Shown here: positions 41,606-51,056 of the stretch, piece by piece
How positions within the stretch are numbered: the first letter of the stretch is position 1
How the letters are laid out: each line of letters opens with the position of its first letter
NCBI GenBank assembly: GCA_034666705.1
Contig: JAXDLH010000288.1
Span: 1 to 64,000, forward strand
From: JAXDLH01 sp034666705
Lineage (GTDB): Bacteria; Chloroflexota; UBA6077; SHYK01
Reading direction: 5' to 3'
DNA: 64,000 nt
Made by a program: the position numbers and the translations under genes
The notes under the pieces: generated by a model
The model's input: only the letters and a program-made list of their open reading frames with translations
What the model was told of the DNA's origin: nothing
The model's database searches: none

Positions 41606-42463
41606 ATGCCGCGCCTTGCCTACGTGATCGGGCACCCGATCCGTCACTCGCTGTCGCCGGTGATGCACAATGCCGCCTTCGCGGCGTGTGCCATCGACGG
41701 CGAGTACCGGGCAATAGACCTCATGCCGGAACAGGTCGCTGACTGGCTGACGGAGCTCAGGGGGTCGAACGCCTACGGCTGCAACGTCACAGTGCCGCAT
41801 AAGGAGATGGTGGCGCGCCTCGTCGACGACGTAGCCGGGGACGCGGTACTTGCCGGCGCTGTGAACACGGTGTGCCGCCACCCCACGGATTCGCGGCGGC
41901 TCGTCGGTATCAACACAGATACCATCGGGTTTCGCCGATCGCTCGCGGAAGAGGGCGGGATCTCGTGCCAGGGCCAGCACGTCGTGCTGCTCGGCGCGGG
42001 CGGGGCCGCGCGGGCGCTCGCCGTGGTGGCGCTGCAAGACGGTGCCGCGGAGCTCGTCGTCGTAAACCGCACGGAGGCAAGGGCCGAAGTGCTCCTCGCA
42101 TCACTGAATGCGCTTGTTGGGCCGTGCCGAACCCGAGCGGTGGCCCTGGGCGACCCAACGCTGGAGGCGGAGCTTGCGAGCGCGACGCTCGTCGTCAACG
42201 CGACGTCGGTGGGACTCGGCTCGACCGAGTTGCCTGCCGATCCAGCATCGGTCTCAACGGGCTGTATGGTAATGGACATTATCTATAACCCGCGCGCCAC
42301 CGCTTTCCTCATCGCGGCAGCGCGTGCCGGCGCCCATACCGTCGGTGGCCTGGGCATGCTGGTCCATCAGGCGGGGGCCGCCTTCGAACAGTGGACCGGT
42401 GTCCGGCCGCCCGTCGAGGTGATGCGCGCCGCCGCCGAGCAGGCGCTTAGCATCCCCGCCTGA
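41606..42463 (+). CDS. aroE: Shikimate dehydrogenase
   Basis: A 285-residue NADP-dependent enzyme reducing 3-dehydroshikimate. The substrate site VIGHPIRHSLSPVMHNAAF, catalytic Lys in GCNVTVPHKEMVA, Asp in GINTDTIGF and the nucleotide loop VVLLGAGGAARALAVVAL are intact, and GMLVHQAGAAFEQWTG ends the fold. ATG at 41606 is chosen from domain alignment; its ribosome-binding site is weak, and the 150-bp gap after aroF contains small GC-rich inverted repeats. Confidence 0.95.
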   Translation: MPRLAYVIGHPIRHSLSPVMHNAAFAACAIDGEYRAIDLMPEQVADWLTELRGSNAYGCNVTVPHKEMVARLVDDVAGDAVLAGAVNTVCRHPTDSRRLVGINTDTIGFRRSLAEEGGISCQGQHVVLLGAGGAARALAVVALQDGAAELVVVNRTEARAEVLLASLNALVGPCRTRAVALGDPTLEAELASATLVVNATSVGLGSTELPADPASVSTGCMVMDIIYNPRATAFLIAAARAGAHTVGGLGMLVHQAGAAFEQWTGVRPPVEVMRAAAEQALSIPA

Positions 42464-42496
42464 GGCACGACTCTCCCAACGCCCGCGAGGTGTGTG

Positions 42497-44125
42497 ATGA
42501 ACGCTCCAGAGGTCGCAATAGCCGACGTCGGCCGAATATTTCTGGTCGGCCTGAGCGGCAGCGGTAAGAGCACCCTCGGGGTGCTCCTCGCCGAGCGCCT
42601 GGGCCTTCCGTTCATCGACACCGACGCGGCGATCGAGCGCACGGAGGGAGCATCGGTAGCCAACATCTTCGCGACACGAGGCGAGGCGGCGTTTCGCGCG
42701 CTCGAGCGCGACGCCGTGCTCGCCTCGTGCCGCGGGACTAGCAGCGTCGTGGCCACAGGTGGCGGTGCGGTCTTGAGCGACGAGGTCCGCGACGCCATGC
42801 TGCATACCGGACGCGTGATCTGGCTTGACGCACCGGTCGAGGTACTGGCGGGGCGCCTCGCGGGGATGACTGATCGACCGCTTCTCGCGGACGATGTGTA
42901 TTCGCGGCTCGTCGCGCTGGCGGAGCAGCGAGCATCGCTCTACGCCGCGGCCCACCTCCGGGTGGACGCTGCGGTCCACCCGGAGATCGTGATGAGCACC
43001 ATTCTGCGCGCCCTCGACCGGCTTCCCGACCTGAATCCAGTCTGGGTCCAGACGCCGAGTCAAACGTACCCGGTTTACGTCGGGAGCGGGGTGCTGGCGT
43101 GCGCCGGGGCCCTGCTGGGGGCGCACGGGCTCGACGCTCCGCTGCGCATCATCGCGGACGAGCGTGTGGCAGAACTGCACGGCGCGGCGGTGCGCGAGGC
43201 GCTCGCCGGCTTCGAAACGAGTTGGTATCTCGTGCCAGCCGGCGAAGAGCACAAGTCAGTCGCGCAGGCCGTGGAGCTCTATGGTCGTCTGCTGGCTGAT
43301 CGCCCCGAGCGGCGCGACGTCATTGTGGCACTGGGCGGTGGAGTGATCGGCGACCTGGCGGGCTTCATCGCCGCGACCTTGCTGCGCGGCATGCGCTTCA
43401 TACAAATCCCCACGACGCTCCTTTCACAGGTCGACTCTAGCGTCGGCGGCAAGGTTGGCGTCGACCACCCCAGCGGCAAGAACCTGATCGGCGCGTTCCA
43501 CCATCCCAATCTCGTCCTGGCGGACGTAGCCGTGCTCCGGACGCTGCCACCGCGCGAAGTCGCCGCCGGGTGGGCGGAGGTCGTGAAGATTGCGGTGATC
43601 CAGGATCGAGTGCTCTTCGACGATCTCGAGGCCCACGTCGACGAGATGCGGGTGCTCGAGCCGGATATCACGACCCGCGCCATTCGCCGCGACGTCGAGC
43701 TCAAGGCACGGATCGTGGACCAGGATGAACATGATCTCTTGGGCCTGCGCGCTATCTTGAACTATGGGCACACTCTCGGCCACGCGATCGAGGCTGCCAC
43801 AGGCTACGCAGCGTATCGGCACGGTGAGGGCGTGGCGATCGGTATGGCCGGCGCGGCGCACATCGCCGAGGCGATGGAGCTGCATCCGGCCGCCGACGCG
43901 CAACGGCAACGAGCGGTCCTGGAGCGCCTGGGATTACCGCAGCACGTTGAGGGCGCCACGCGCGAGATGCTGCGTGCCGCGATGGGTCTCGACAAGAAGC
44001 GCGAGGGCGGCCGCCAGTTGTGGGTCCTGCCGACGGGGATCGGCAGTGTGTGCACGTCGAAAGACGTACCCGAGCAGATCGTCGACGAGGCGATCGCGTT
44101 GATTACGCGGTCCAGTCACCCATGA
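42497..44125 (+). CDS. aroKB: Shikimate kinase / 3-dehydroquinate synthase fusion
   Basis: A 542-residue bifunctional enzyme. Residues 1-175 are shikimate kinase (Walker A FLVGLSGSGKSTLG, FIDTDAAIER, VATGGGAVL); residues about 180-542 are AroB (VALGGGVIGDLAGFIAATLLRG in part, PTTLLSQVDSSVGGKVGVDHP, GKNLIGAFHHP, NYGHTLGHAIE), with the zinc and NAD elements complete. These perform steps 5 and 2 of the pathway. ATG at 42497 has GAGG 6 bp upstream. It overlaps aroQ by 4 bp. Confidence 0.96.
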   Translation: MNAPEVAIADVGRIFLVGLSGSGKSTLGVLLAERLGLPFIDTDAAIERTEGASVANIFATRGEAAFRALERDAVLASCRGTSSVVATGGGAVLSDEVRDAMLHTGRVIWLDAPVEVLAGRLAGMTDRPLLADDVYSRLVALAEQRASLYAAAHLRVDAAVHPEIVMSTILRALDRLPDLNPVWVQTPSQTYPVYVGSGVLACAGALLGAHGLDAPLRIIADERVAELHGAAVREALAGFETSWYLVPAGEEHKSVAQAVELYGRLLADRPERRDVIVALGGGVIGDLAGFIAATLLRGMRFIQIPTTLLSQVDSSVGGKVGVDHPSGKNLIGAFHHPNLVLADVAVLRTLPPREVAAGWAEVVKIAVIQDRVLFDDLEAHVDEMRVLEPDITTRAIRRDVELKARIVDQDEHDLLGLRAILNYGHTLGHAIEAATGYAAYRHGEGVAIGMAGAAHIAEAMELHPAADAQRQRAVLERLGLPQHVEGATREMLRAAMGLDKKREGGRQLWVLPTGIGSVCTSKDVPEQIVDEAIALITRSSHP

Positions 44126-44580
44126 CCACGATCCTGGTCCTCCATGGGCCGAACCTGAGCATCCTCGGCCGCAGGCAGCCGGAGATCTACGGCACCACGA
44201 CGCTCGAGACAATCGACGAGGCGCTGCGCAGTCGTGCCTCAGCCTGGGGCTGGGAGATCATCGCCGTCCAATCAAACCATGAGGGCGCATTGATCGACAC
44301 GATCGAGAGCCACTACGAGCGTATCGAAGGCGTGCTCATCAACCCGGGCGCCCTGACCCACTACGGCCTGTCGCTGCGTGACGCACTCGCGGCGCTGACG
44401 GTGCCCATCGTCGAGGTACACCTCTCCAACATCCACGCGCGCGCCGAGGAGTGGCGTCACCACTCCATCACCGGCGAAGTCGCCAAAGGGATCGTGTCAG
44501 GCTTCGGTTGGCGCTCCTACCTGCTCGGGCTCGACGCGCTCCGCGGCATCATCGACCCGGGGGCTAGCCCGCCCGCGTGA
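44122..44580 (+). CDS. aroQ: 3-dehydroquinate dehydratase, type II
   Basis: A 152-residue type II dehydroquinase (step 3 of the pathway). HGPNLSILGRRQPEIYG holds the catalytic Arg/Tyr loop, with Ser where the family usually has Asn; GALTHYGLSLRDAL and EVHLSNIHARAEEWRHHS supply the remaining active-site residues. The ATG at 44122 overlaps the aroKB stop. The last 84 bp overlap the 3' end of the convergent NYN/LOTUS gene. aroA and aroC are not in the window. Confidence 0.95.
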   Translation: MTTILVLHGPNLSILGRRQPEIYGTTTLETIDEALRSRASAWGWEIIAVQSNHEGALIDTIESHYERIEGVLINPGALTHYGLSLRDALAALTVPIVEVHLSNIHARAEEWRHHSITGEVAKGIVSGFGWRSYLLGLDALRGIIDPGASPPA

Positions 44581-46218
44581 GCGGCGCCGCGGTCGTGGCC
44601 GCTCTGTCGCTGGCGCTTCATCCGAAGCCTCGACCGGCTCGCTCGACTGAACCTCCGCTTCCTGAGCCTCGCCCATCGGAAGCGCGAGTGGAGCATCGTG
44701 GCCGTTTGTGGTTATGAGCTCATCGTCGGAGCTGCTTGGGAGCTCTTCCGTTGCGGAGCTCTCTTCTGTCACGGCGCTCACATCGGTTCGCGCAGTGCCC
44801 CGGCCTCGTGACCGGCGACGCGGCCTCGGTCGCTCCGGCGGCGCCTCCGCGCTCGTGCCACTCTCGCCGGCAATTTCCGGCGACGATTCGATCTCGACAT
44901 CATTGGCAGCGACTGGCTCGATCCCATTGGTCCCGGGCGGCTCTTCGAGCGCCCGCATGACGAGGGGGTGCCTGCGATTCAACCGGAAGATGTTGATGTC
45001 GCGGTACTCGCCGGTGATTCGATCGAGAATGGTCCGCGTGTCGGTGAGGAACATGCCGTCCTGGATCGCTTGATCGACGAGGTCGCTCAACTCGTTGAGC
45101 GTCATCGGGACGAGGCGAGACTCTGCGGCTCGATTCACGATGTAGTTGAACGACATGAATGGGCTGCCCTGCTCCAGCAGATCGACGAACCGCACGAGCT
45201 TCGTGAGACGTTCCTCGTCTACGGGATCGAGCTTGACCGTGGACCGCTGGACGACGGGATTCCGCAATGGCGGAGGAGGCGGGGTTTCTCCAATCCGCTG
45301 CACGGCCTCCTCGGCCTCGCGCTCAACCTCTTGCGGCGTCTCGACTGCGAGGCCGGTGTCGATCTCCTCGCCCGGCATGTACACGCGATCCGTGAGGCCA
45401 ACAGTTTGGGTCTTCACGATCCCGCGCCGCTCGGCCTCCTTCATAAAGTCCTTGAACTTCGAGTAGCCATAGGCCTGCTCGTCGAAGCTGCCAAGGCGGC
45501 TGGCCAGGAGCAGCTTGACCTGCGCGAACACGTTGGGCCGCCGCTTCTCGCGTACGTACTTCACGACCTCGCCGAGGACCTTGAACGCCTCGTCAACGGC
45601 GACGAGAGGTGCGGCCACGGGAGCTGGCGCCGGTGTGGGTGCATGAGGCGGCGCCGTGCTGGCCGCCACCAGCGGCGCCGGGCGCCGCGCAGGGGCCGGA
45701 TCGACGTCCACGTCGTACGCGATGTACTGGTCGGCGCTGCTGGTGAGCATCCAACTCGTGTTCCACGAGGCGCCGATGATGACCACGCGCTTGCCGTGCG
45801 TGCGCAGGGTATTGACGAGATGGATAAAGTCGCCGTCGCCGGTGACAAAGACGAACGTTGCCACGCTGGGGTTCAGGTAGGCGAACTCCACCACGTCGAC
45901 GGCGAGCTTGATGTCCACGGAATTCTTGCGGCGGGGCAGTCCGTCGGTCGTGGCATCGCCGGGCCCGACGAAGATCGTGGGGACGTAGATCGGCTCGATG
46001 CCCACGGAGTAAAGATCGTTGGGATCGCGGAGGTTGTGGCCCTCCTGCCAGTTGGCGTACGCCTTAGCGGTCACCACCCGGCCAAATCGCCCGGCCGCAT
46101 CCTTGAGCGCCTGAACGTTGGGAAGCCGGTTATCGCGGTTAAGCAGGCTGTACTTGATGTTCTCCCAGTCGATGAACATCGCGACGTCGCCGGAGGGCGA
46201 CGACGAGGGAGCAGTCAA
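44497..46218 (-). CDS. NYN-domain nuclease-like protein with LOTUS/OST-HTH domain and Arg-Ser-rich tail
   Basis: A 573-residue protein. Residues about 12-165 are a NYN/LabA (PIN-like) domain with acidic motifs MFIDWENIKYS, KNSVDIKLAVDVVEFA and FVTGDGDFIHLV expected to bind Mg2+ for RNA cleavage. Residues about 210-275 form an OST-HTH (LOTUS) RNA-binding-type module (LGEVVKYVREKRRPNVFAQV in part). A further conserved-looking helical region follows, then about 150 disordered acidic residues broken by two RPRPRRRSRGR patches. TTG at 46218 has GGAGG 6 bp upstream. The 3' end overlaps aroQ on the other strand by 84 bp. Confidence 0.86.
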   Translation of the reverse strand: MTAPSSSPSGDVAMFIDWENIKYSLLNRDNRLPNVQALKDAAGRFGRVVTAKAYANWQEGHNLRDPNDLYSVGIEPIYVPTIFVGPGDATTDGLPRRKNSVDIKLAVDVVEFAYLNPSVATFVFVTGDGDFIHLVNTLRTHGKRVVIIGASWNTSWMLTSSADQYIAYDVDVDPAPARRPAPLVAASTAPPHAPTPAPAPVAAPLVAVDEAFKVLGEVVKYVREKRRPNVFAQVKLLLASRLGSFDEQAYGYSKFKDFMKEAERRGIVKTQTVGLTDRVYMPGEEIDTGLAVETPQEVEREAEEAVQRIGETPPPPPLRNPVVQRSTVKLDPVDEERLTKLVRFVDLLEQGSPFMSFNYIVNRAAESRLVPMTLNELSDLVDQAIQDGMFLTDTRTILDRITGEYRDINIFRLNRRHPLVMRALEEPPGTNGIEPVAANDVEIESSPEIAGESGTSAEAPPERPRPRRRSRGRGTARTDVSAVTEESSATEELPSSSDDELITTNGHDAPLALPMGEAQEAEVQSSEPVEASDEAPATERPRPRRRSRGRASPRVDDAAERVEPEQVGAPTEA

Positions 46219-46305
46219 TATGTGCCTCCAGGAGTTTTCGACAAAAATGGGCAAGTGTCTGGCGGAGGCCGGCGCGACAGTCCGCAACCTCGGCAATCCG
46301 CTGCC

Positions 46306-47166
46306 TCATTGTACGACCAGTGCCACCGGAAGCAGCAGCACGATCAACTGACAGAAGAGCGCCGTGCCGGCGAGCACGTGTGCGACCCGCACGACCCGCC
46401 TGCCGAGAGCAAGACTGATCACCGTATTTACCAGGAGCACACCCGCTGCGGCCGCAACCCCGTTCATTGGGAGCGGGTGCATGCCAGCCAACTCGGCGGC
46501 GCACACCGCGCCCAGGATGACGAACCCCAGAAGCAGCATCAGGCGCACCGTCCAGGGGCTGTGCCCCAGCACGTCGAGCAGCGACACCGGCGGGCGCACT
46601 CTTCCGGCGCGGACGAACGACGTCTCCGTTGCGGCCCGAACGACCGCCCCGCGAAACGCCTCCGGATCATCCGGACTGACGACGACCTGGGTCCCCGCTA
46701 CCTCGACGAAGACGAGCGCCGCCACGTCATTCGTCGTGGCGCGCCAGCACCATTCGTCGCCATCTGCTCCGACGATGCGCCCGACGTAGAAGCCAGGCCA
46801 GGCCAGCGGCGCGTCGGCCGCGATCGCCTGGGGCACGGTCGCAACTCGCTCGATCTGCTCGTAGCGAATTCGCAGGCGGCTGACGCCGCACAGCACGTCG
46901 AGGGCGCTTGTCCCTAGCCGGTAGCGCAGCGTTCCGCACCACCAGCCGCCGACCGCCGCGCCGAGAGCGATGCCCAACCCAAGCAGCGCAGTGAGGAGGA
47001 GCACACCCATCGCGAAGATCGAGTTGGCCCGCAATCCCTCCATCGCCAGCGCGACTCCGGAACTCAGGCTGACCGCGACGATCAACGCACCAAGTCCGAC
47101 GCCCCGGCCGCGCGTGGCTGCGCCGACCTGACCCTCGAGTGGCAGCGTCTGACCAGAGGTCACCAC
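46306..47166 (-). CDS. Membrane protein with PH-like domain
   Basis: A 286-residue protein with four or five membrane helices: two near the N-terminus (GALIVAVSLSSGVALAM, SIFAMGVLLLTALLGLGIAL) and two or three at the C-terminus, around a soluble middle (about residues 80-185: YRLGTSALDVLCGVSRLRIRY in part, WPGFYVGRIVG, ALVFVEVAGTQVVVSPDDPEAF) that resembles the bacterial PH domain. Function unknown. The GTG start at 47166 lacks a clear ribosome-binding site, and an internal ATG is possible. Divergent from the polysaccharide cluster. Confidence 0.7.
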   Translation of the reverse strand: MVTSGQTLPLEGQVGAATRGRGVGLGALIVAVSLSSGVALAMEGLRANSIFAMGVLLLTALLGLGIALGAAVGGWWCGTLRYRLGTSALDVLCGVSRLRIRYEQIERVATVPQAIAADAPLAWPGFYVGRIVGADGDEWCWRATTNDVAALVFVEVAGTQVVVSPDDPEAFRGAVVRAATETSFVRAGRVRPPVSLLDVLGHSPWTVRLMLLLGFVILGAVCAAELAGMHPLPMNGVAAAAGVLLVNTVISLALGRRVVRVAHVLAGTALFCQLIVLLLPVALVVQ

Positions 47167-47231
47167 GGCGCACGCGAAACGGATGTGCGAACGCGGCGCG
47201 TGCAGATTGCACGCAGGTGTAGACTGCGACC

Positions 47232-48401
47232 GTGGCTACCCGACACGCGCCGCCTCCTCGGATCGGCATCAATGCGCAAAAGCTCTCGCTGAGCCAGTCC
47301 TACCACGCGGCAGGCTCGAGCCGCTACGTCCACAACCTCGTGCGCGAGCTGCGCGCGCTGGATGCGGAGGAGCAGTTCCTCGTCTACGCTCGCGAGAAGG
47401 ACGTACCGCCCGACCTGGCGTCGACGGCGAACTTTCGCGTCGTTGGCACGCGTGCGCCGACGGATCGCCCCATTGCCCGCATCCTGTGGGAGCAACTCAG
47501 GCTGCCGCGGCTGCTTCGTCACGACCACGTCACACTCTTTCATGGGGCAATCAATGCTTTGCCGCTCGCGTGGGAGGGCCCGCGCATCGCGACCATTCTC
47601 GATCTGACCTTCCTGCGGATCCCACAGGCGTTCAATCGCAGCAATCGGCTGTACTTGACCTGGATGACCCGCTACGTCGCGCGGCATGCCGATCGCATCA
47701 TCACCATCTCCGAGGCTTCGCGGCGCGATGCTATCGAGCTCCTGGGGGCTGCCCCAGCGCACGTAGTGGCCATTCCGCTGGGCGTGGACCCGCAGTTCCA
47801 GCCGATGAGTGATCATCTTGCCGTCGCTCGGTTCCGGGAGGCCAATGGCTTGCCGGAGCACTTCATCCTGCATCTGGGCACCATTGAGCCGCGGAAGAAT
47901 CTGCTGCGTCTCATCGACGCCTACGCCGAGCTGAGACGCCGCGGGGCGACCGACTGGCCTCTGATCCTGGCCGGTGGCCGTGGCTGGGGAGACCAACCGA
48001 TATTCGACCGCGTCGCCGCGACCGGGCTCGACGGGGCCATCCGTTTTGCCGGTTTTGTGCCGGATAGCGACTTGCCCCTCTGGTACAATGCGGCGTCCCT
48101 CTTCACCTATCCCAGTGAATATGAGGGGTTCGGGCTGCCGGTGCTCGAGGCGCTGGCCTGCGGTACCCCAGTCGTAGCCTCGAATAGCTCCTCTTTCCCG
48201 GAGGTAGTGGGAGATGCCGGGATCCTTGTGGACCCTGCCGATACCCGGGATATGGCGAACGGCATTGAGCGGGTGCTCGCCGATGATGCATTGCGGGCCC
48301 ATTATGCAAGCGCCGGGCCGGAGCGCGCGCGCCGTTTCAGCTGGCGCGCCACGGCGGAACGCACGCTCGCGGTGTATCGCGAGGTGATGGCAGCGACATG
48401 A
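47232..48401 (+). CDS. Family 4 glycosyltransferase
   Basis: A 389-residue GT-B retaining glycosyltransferase. GSSRYVHNLVRELR, ILHLGTIEPRKNLLRLIDAYAEL (in part LGTIEPRKNL), GFVPDSDLPLWYNAASLFTYPSEYEGFGLPVLEALACGTPVV (in part SEYEGFGLPVLEA) are the standard GT4 donor-site motifs. GTG at 47232. First gene of the exopolysaccharide run; its stop overlaps the next start as ATGA. Sugar specificity unknown. Confidence 0.93.
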   Translation: MATRHAPPPRIGINAQKLSLSQSYHAAGSSRYVHNLVRELRALDAEEQFLVYAREKDVPPDLASTANFRVVGTRAPTDRPIARILWEQLRLPRLLRHDHVTLFHGAINALPLAWEGPRIATILDLTFLRIPQAFNRSNRLYLTWMTRYVARHADRIITISEASRRDAIELLGAAPAHVVAIPLGVDPQFQPMSDHLAVARFREANGLPEHFILHLGTIEPRKNLLRLIDAYAELRRRGATDWPLILAGGRGWGDQPIFDRVAATGLDGAIRFAGFVPDSDLPLWYNAASLFTYPSEYEGFGLPVLEALACGTPVVASNSSSFPEVVGDAGILVDPADTRDMANGIERVLADDALRAHYASAGPERARRFSWRATAERTLAVYREVMAAT

Positions 48402-49879
48402 ACGTGTTCCCGGGTGCCGCCGCCGAAGCCGTTGGGCGGCCCGCGAGTCGGGCCCATCCGAGCAACCGCTGGCTTCGACGTTTCCAGCTCACGGCTCTCG
48501 TGGTTTCTGACCTCATTGCCGTCAACCTGGCGTTTGCGGCTGCTTACTATCTGCGCTACCACCTGCAGTTGGGCGGCGACGTACCGGGCGAGAGTTACGT
48601 CGACTGGACCATATACCTGCCGGTGCAGGCGCTCTTCATGGTGCTTTGTCTCCTCGGCTACCAGGTCCGCAAGAGTTACGCGCTGCCGCGCGGCTCGTCG
48701 TTGGCAGGAGAGGGCGAGGCGCTCCTCAGCAGCACGACCGTTGCGGCGATGGTCACCTTCACGCTCGTCTCGCTGATCCGCTACCCCGCATCGTCGCGGC
48801 TGACGCTGATTTATGCCTGGGGCCTCGCGTTCGTCCTGACGTTCGCGGGCCGTTGCATCATCCGTGCGCTGCGCGCCCAGTTGCACAGCACCGGGTTCGG
48901 CATCGAGCGCGTCGTCGTCGTCGGCAACAACCGGCTCGCACGCATGGTGATGCAGATGCTGGCTCAGCAGTCGTACCTCGGGTACCGGGTCGTAGGGTTC
49001 GTCGACGAGGCGTCGCGTTCGGACTTCGGCCGGTTCCGCGCGCTCGGCGGCATTCATCGCCTTCCCACCCTGATCGGCGAGCATCAGATCGATCGCGTCA
49101 TCGTGGCGCTGCCTGCGGCGCAGCACAATGACATTCTGTGGGTGCTCGATCACTGCCGGCACGACGGCGTGAGCTTCAGCTTGGTCCCCGACCTGTTCGA
49201 GCTCCGGCTGAGCCACGTCGAACTCGACGCGGTCAACGGCATACCCCTGTTCGCACTCAACGAGACCAACATCGCGGGCTGGAACCTATTCGTCAAGCGC
49301 ATGCTGGATGCGGTCGTCAGTCTGCTCATCCTTTCGCTCCTCAGCCCACTCTTCCTCCTCATCGCGATCGCCATCAAGCTGGACTCGCCCGGTCCCGTGT
49401 TCTTCCGCCAGACGCGTCTCGGCAAAGACGGCCGACCCTTCACCTGCTACAAGTTCCGCTCCATGCGCGCCAACGCTGAGCAAGAGCGCGAGGCACTCAA
49501 CGAGTTGAATGAGGCGGATGGGCCGCTCTTCAAGATTCGGCGTGATCCCCGGTTAACGCGCGTGGGGCGGATCATCCGGCGCATGAGCATCGACGAGTTC
49601 CCGCAATTGTGGAACGTGCTCCAGGGTGACATGAGCCTCGTCGGTCCCCGCCCGCCCATTCCCGCCGAGGTCGAGCAGTACGAAGACTGGCACCGCCGGC
49701 GGCTCGAGACGGTGCCAGGCATTACGGGGCTCTGGCAAGTTAGCGGCCGCAGCGAGCTGAGCTTCGACGAGATGGTCATGCTTGACATCTACTACATCGA
49801 GAACTGGTCACTCACGCTCGATCTCCAGATTCTGGCGCGCACCATTCCGGCTGTGCTTCGCACCGCGGGCGCGTTCTAG
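48398..49879 (+). CDS. Undecaprenyl-phosphate sugar phosphotransferase
   Basis: A 493-residue polyisoprenyl-phosphate hexose-1-phosphate transferase (WbaP/CpsE type), which starts glycan repeat-unit assembly on the lipid carrier. Four or five N-terminal membrane helices, a Rossmann-like cytoplasmic domain (VVVVGNNRLARMVMQML), a further helix (MLDAVVSLLILSLLSPLFLL) and the catalytic sugar-transferase domain (PVFFRQTRLGKDGRPFTCYKFRSM in part, MSIDEFPQLWNVLQGDMSLVGPRPP in part) occur in the normal order. Confidence 0.95.
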   Translation: MNVFPGAAAEAVGRPASRAHPSNRWLRRFQLTALVVSDLIAVNLAFAAAYYLRYHLQLGGDVPGESYVDWTIYLPVQALFMVLCLLGYQVRKSYALPRGSSLAGEGEALLSSTTVAAMVTFTLVSLIRYPASSRLTLIYAWGLAFVLTFAGRCIIRALRAQLHSTGFGIERVVVVGNNRLARMVMQMLAQQSYLGYRVVGFVDEASRSDFGRFRALGGIHRLPTLIGEHQIDRVIVALPAAQHNDILWVLDHCRHDGVSFSLVPDLFELRLSHVELDAVNGIPLFALNETNIAGWNLFVKRMLDAVVSLLILSLLSPLFLLIAIAIKLDSPGPVFFRQTRLGKDGRPFTCYKFRSMRANAEQEREALNELNEADGPLFKIRRDPRLTRVGRIIRRMSIDEFPQLWNVLQGDMSLVGPRPPIPAEVEQYEDWHRRRLETVPGITGLWQVSGRSELSFDEMVMLDIYYIENWSLTLDLQILARTIPAVLRTAGAF

Positions 49880-49883
49880 GGTC

Positions 49884-51014
49884 GTGCGCGTCGCCCTCGT
49901 CCACGACTACCTGAACCAGTACGGCGGCGCGGAGCGGGTGCTCGAGGTCTTCCACGAGCTCTACCCCAACGCACCCGTGTACACCTCGCTGTACGAGCCG
50001 ACCGCCATGCCCGCACACTTTCGCGGCTGGGATATTCGCACCTCCTTCATGCAGCGGATCCCGCTCGCGCGCGCACACCACCGCCATGCACTGCTGCTCT
50101 ACCCACTTGCCTTCGAGTCGTTCGATCTCAGCAGCTACGACGTTGTCATCTCGAACTCCAGCGCGTGGTGCAAAGGGGTGAAAACGCCGCCGGGCACCAT
50201 GCATCTCTCCTATTGCCTCACGCCGATGCGGTTCGCGTGGAATCTAGATGCCTACGTCGACCGCGAGCGGCTCGGCAGATCGGCGCGCACGATACTGCCG
50301 ACGCTGATGCACGGCCTGCGGCGTTGGGACGTCGCCAACTCCCGACGCGTCGATCGCTTCGTCGGAATCTCGCGCGTGGTGGTCGAGCGCATCCGCCAGT
50401 GCTACGGGAGGGATGCCGACCTGCTGATGCCGCCAGTGGACGTCGAATCAATTCCGCTCAGCCGCGAGGTTGGCGACGAGTACCTCGTGGTCTCTCGGCT
50501 GATTCCGTACAAGCGGATCGACCTCGCGATCGAGGCGTGCAACCGACTCGGCGCTCCGCTCTGCGTCGTCGGCGACGGGCGGGACCGGGCGAGCCTCGAG
50601 GCGCTGGCCGGGCCATCGGTACGATTCGCGGGCTTTGTCGCGGATCAGGAAGCCCGTGCGTACCGCGCGACGTGCCGGGCGTTTCTTTTCCCTGGTGAGG
50701 AGGATTTCGGCATTGCGCCCGTCGAGGCAATGGCAGCAGGGCGGCCCGTGATCGCCTTTGCCGGCGGCGGCGCGCTCGATACCGTCGTCGATGGGGAGAC
50801 CGGCGCGCTCTTCAGCCCCCAGAGCGCAGATGCGCTCGCGGCAACGCTCGCGGCGTTCGATCCCACCCGATTCGACCCCGAGCGCATTCGGGCACATGCG
50901 CTCGGTTTCGCGACCTCGACGTTCAAGAAGCGCTTCGCGGACCTCGTCGACGATGCGTATCGGGCGCACCGTGCTTCGGTTCGGTTTGCCCAGACCGAAA
51001 GGGCGCCGGTATAG
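49884..51014 (+). CDS. Family 4 glycosyltransferase (WbaZ/mannosyltransferase-like)
   Basis: A 376-residue GT4 enzyme beginning RVALVHDYLNQYGGAERVLEVF, with the SYCLTPMRFAWN segment typical of polysaccharide mannosyl- or rhamnosyltransferases, and the donor loop FLFPGEEDFGIAPVEAMAAGRPV. GTG at 49884, four bases after the previous stop, is chosen from the conserved N-terminus. Acceptor and donor are not identified. Confidence 0.92.
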   Translation: MRVALVHDYLNQYGGAERVLEVFHELYPNAPVYTSLYEPTAMPAHFRGWDIRTSFMQRIPLARAHHRHALLLYPLAFESFDLSSYDVVISNSSAWCKGVKTPPGTMHLSYCLTPMRFAWNLDAYVDRERLGRSARTILPTLMHGLRRWDVANSRRVDRFVGISRVVVERIRQCYGRDADLLMPPVDVESIPLSREVGDEYLVVSRLIPYKRIDLAIEACNRLGAPLCVVGDGRDRASLEALAGPSVRFAGFVADQEARAYRATCRAFLFPGEEDFGIAPVEAMAAGRPVIAFAGGGALDTVVDGETGALFSPQSADALAATLAAFDPTRFDPERIRAHALGFATSTFKKRFADLVDDAYRAHRASVRFAQTERAPV

Positions 51015-51056
51015 TTCGCGCCGGCACCGCCATCCGGGGTGTCCCCGAGGTCGACG

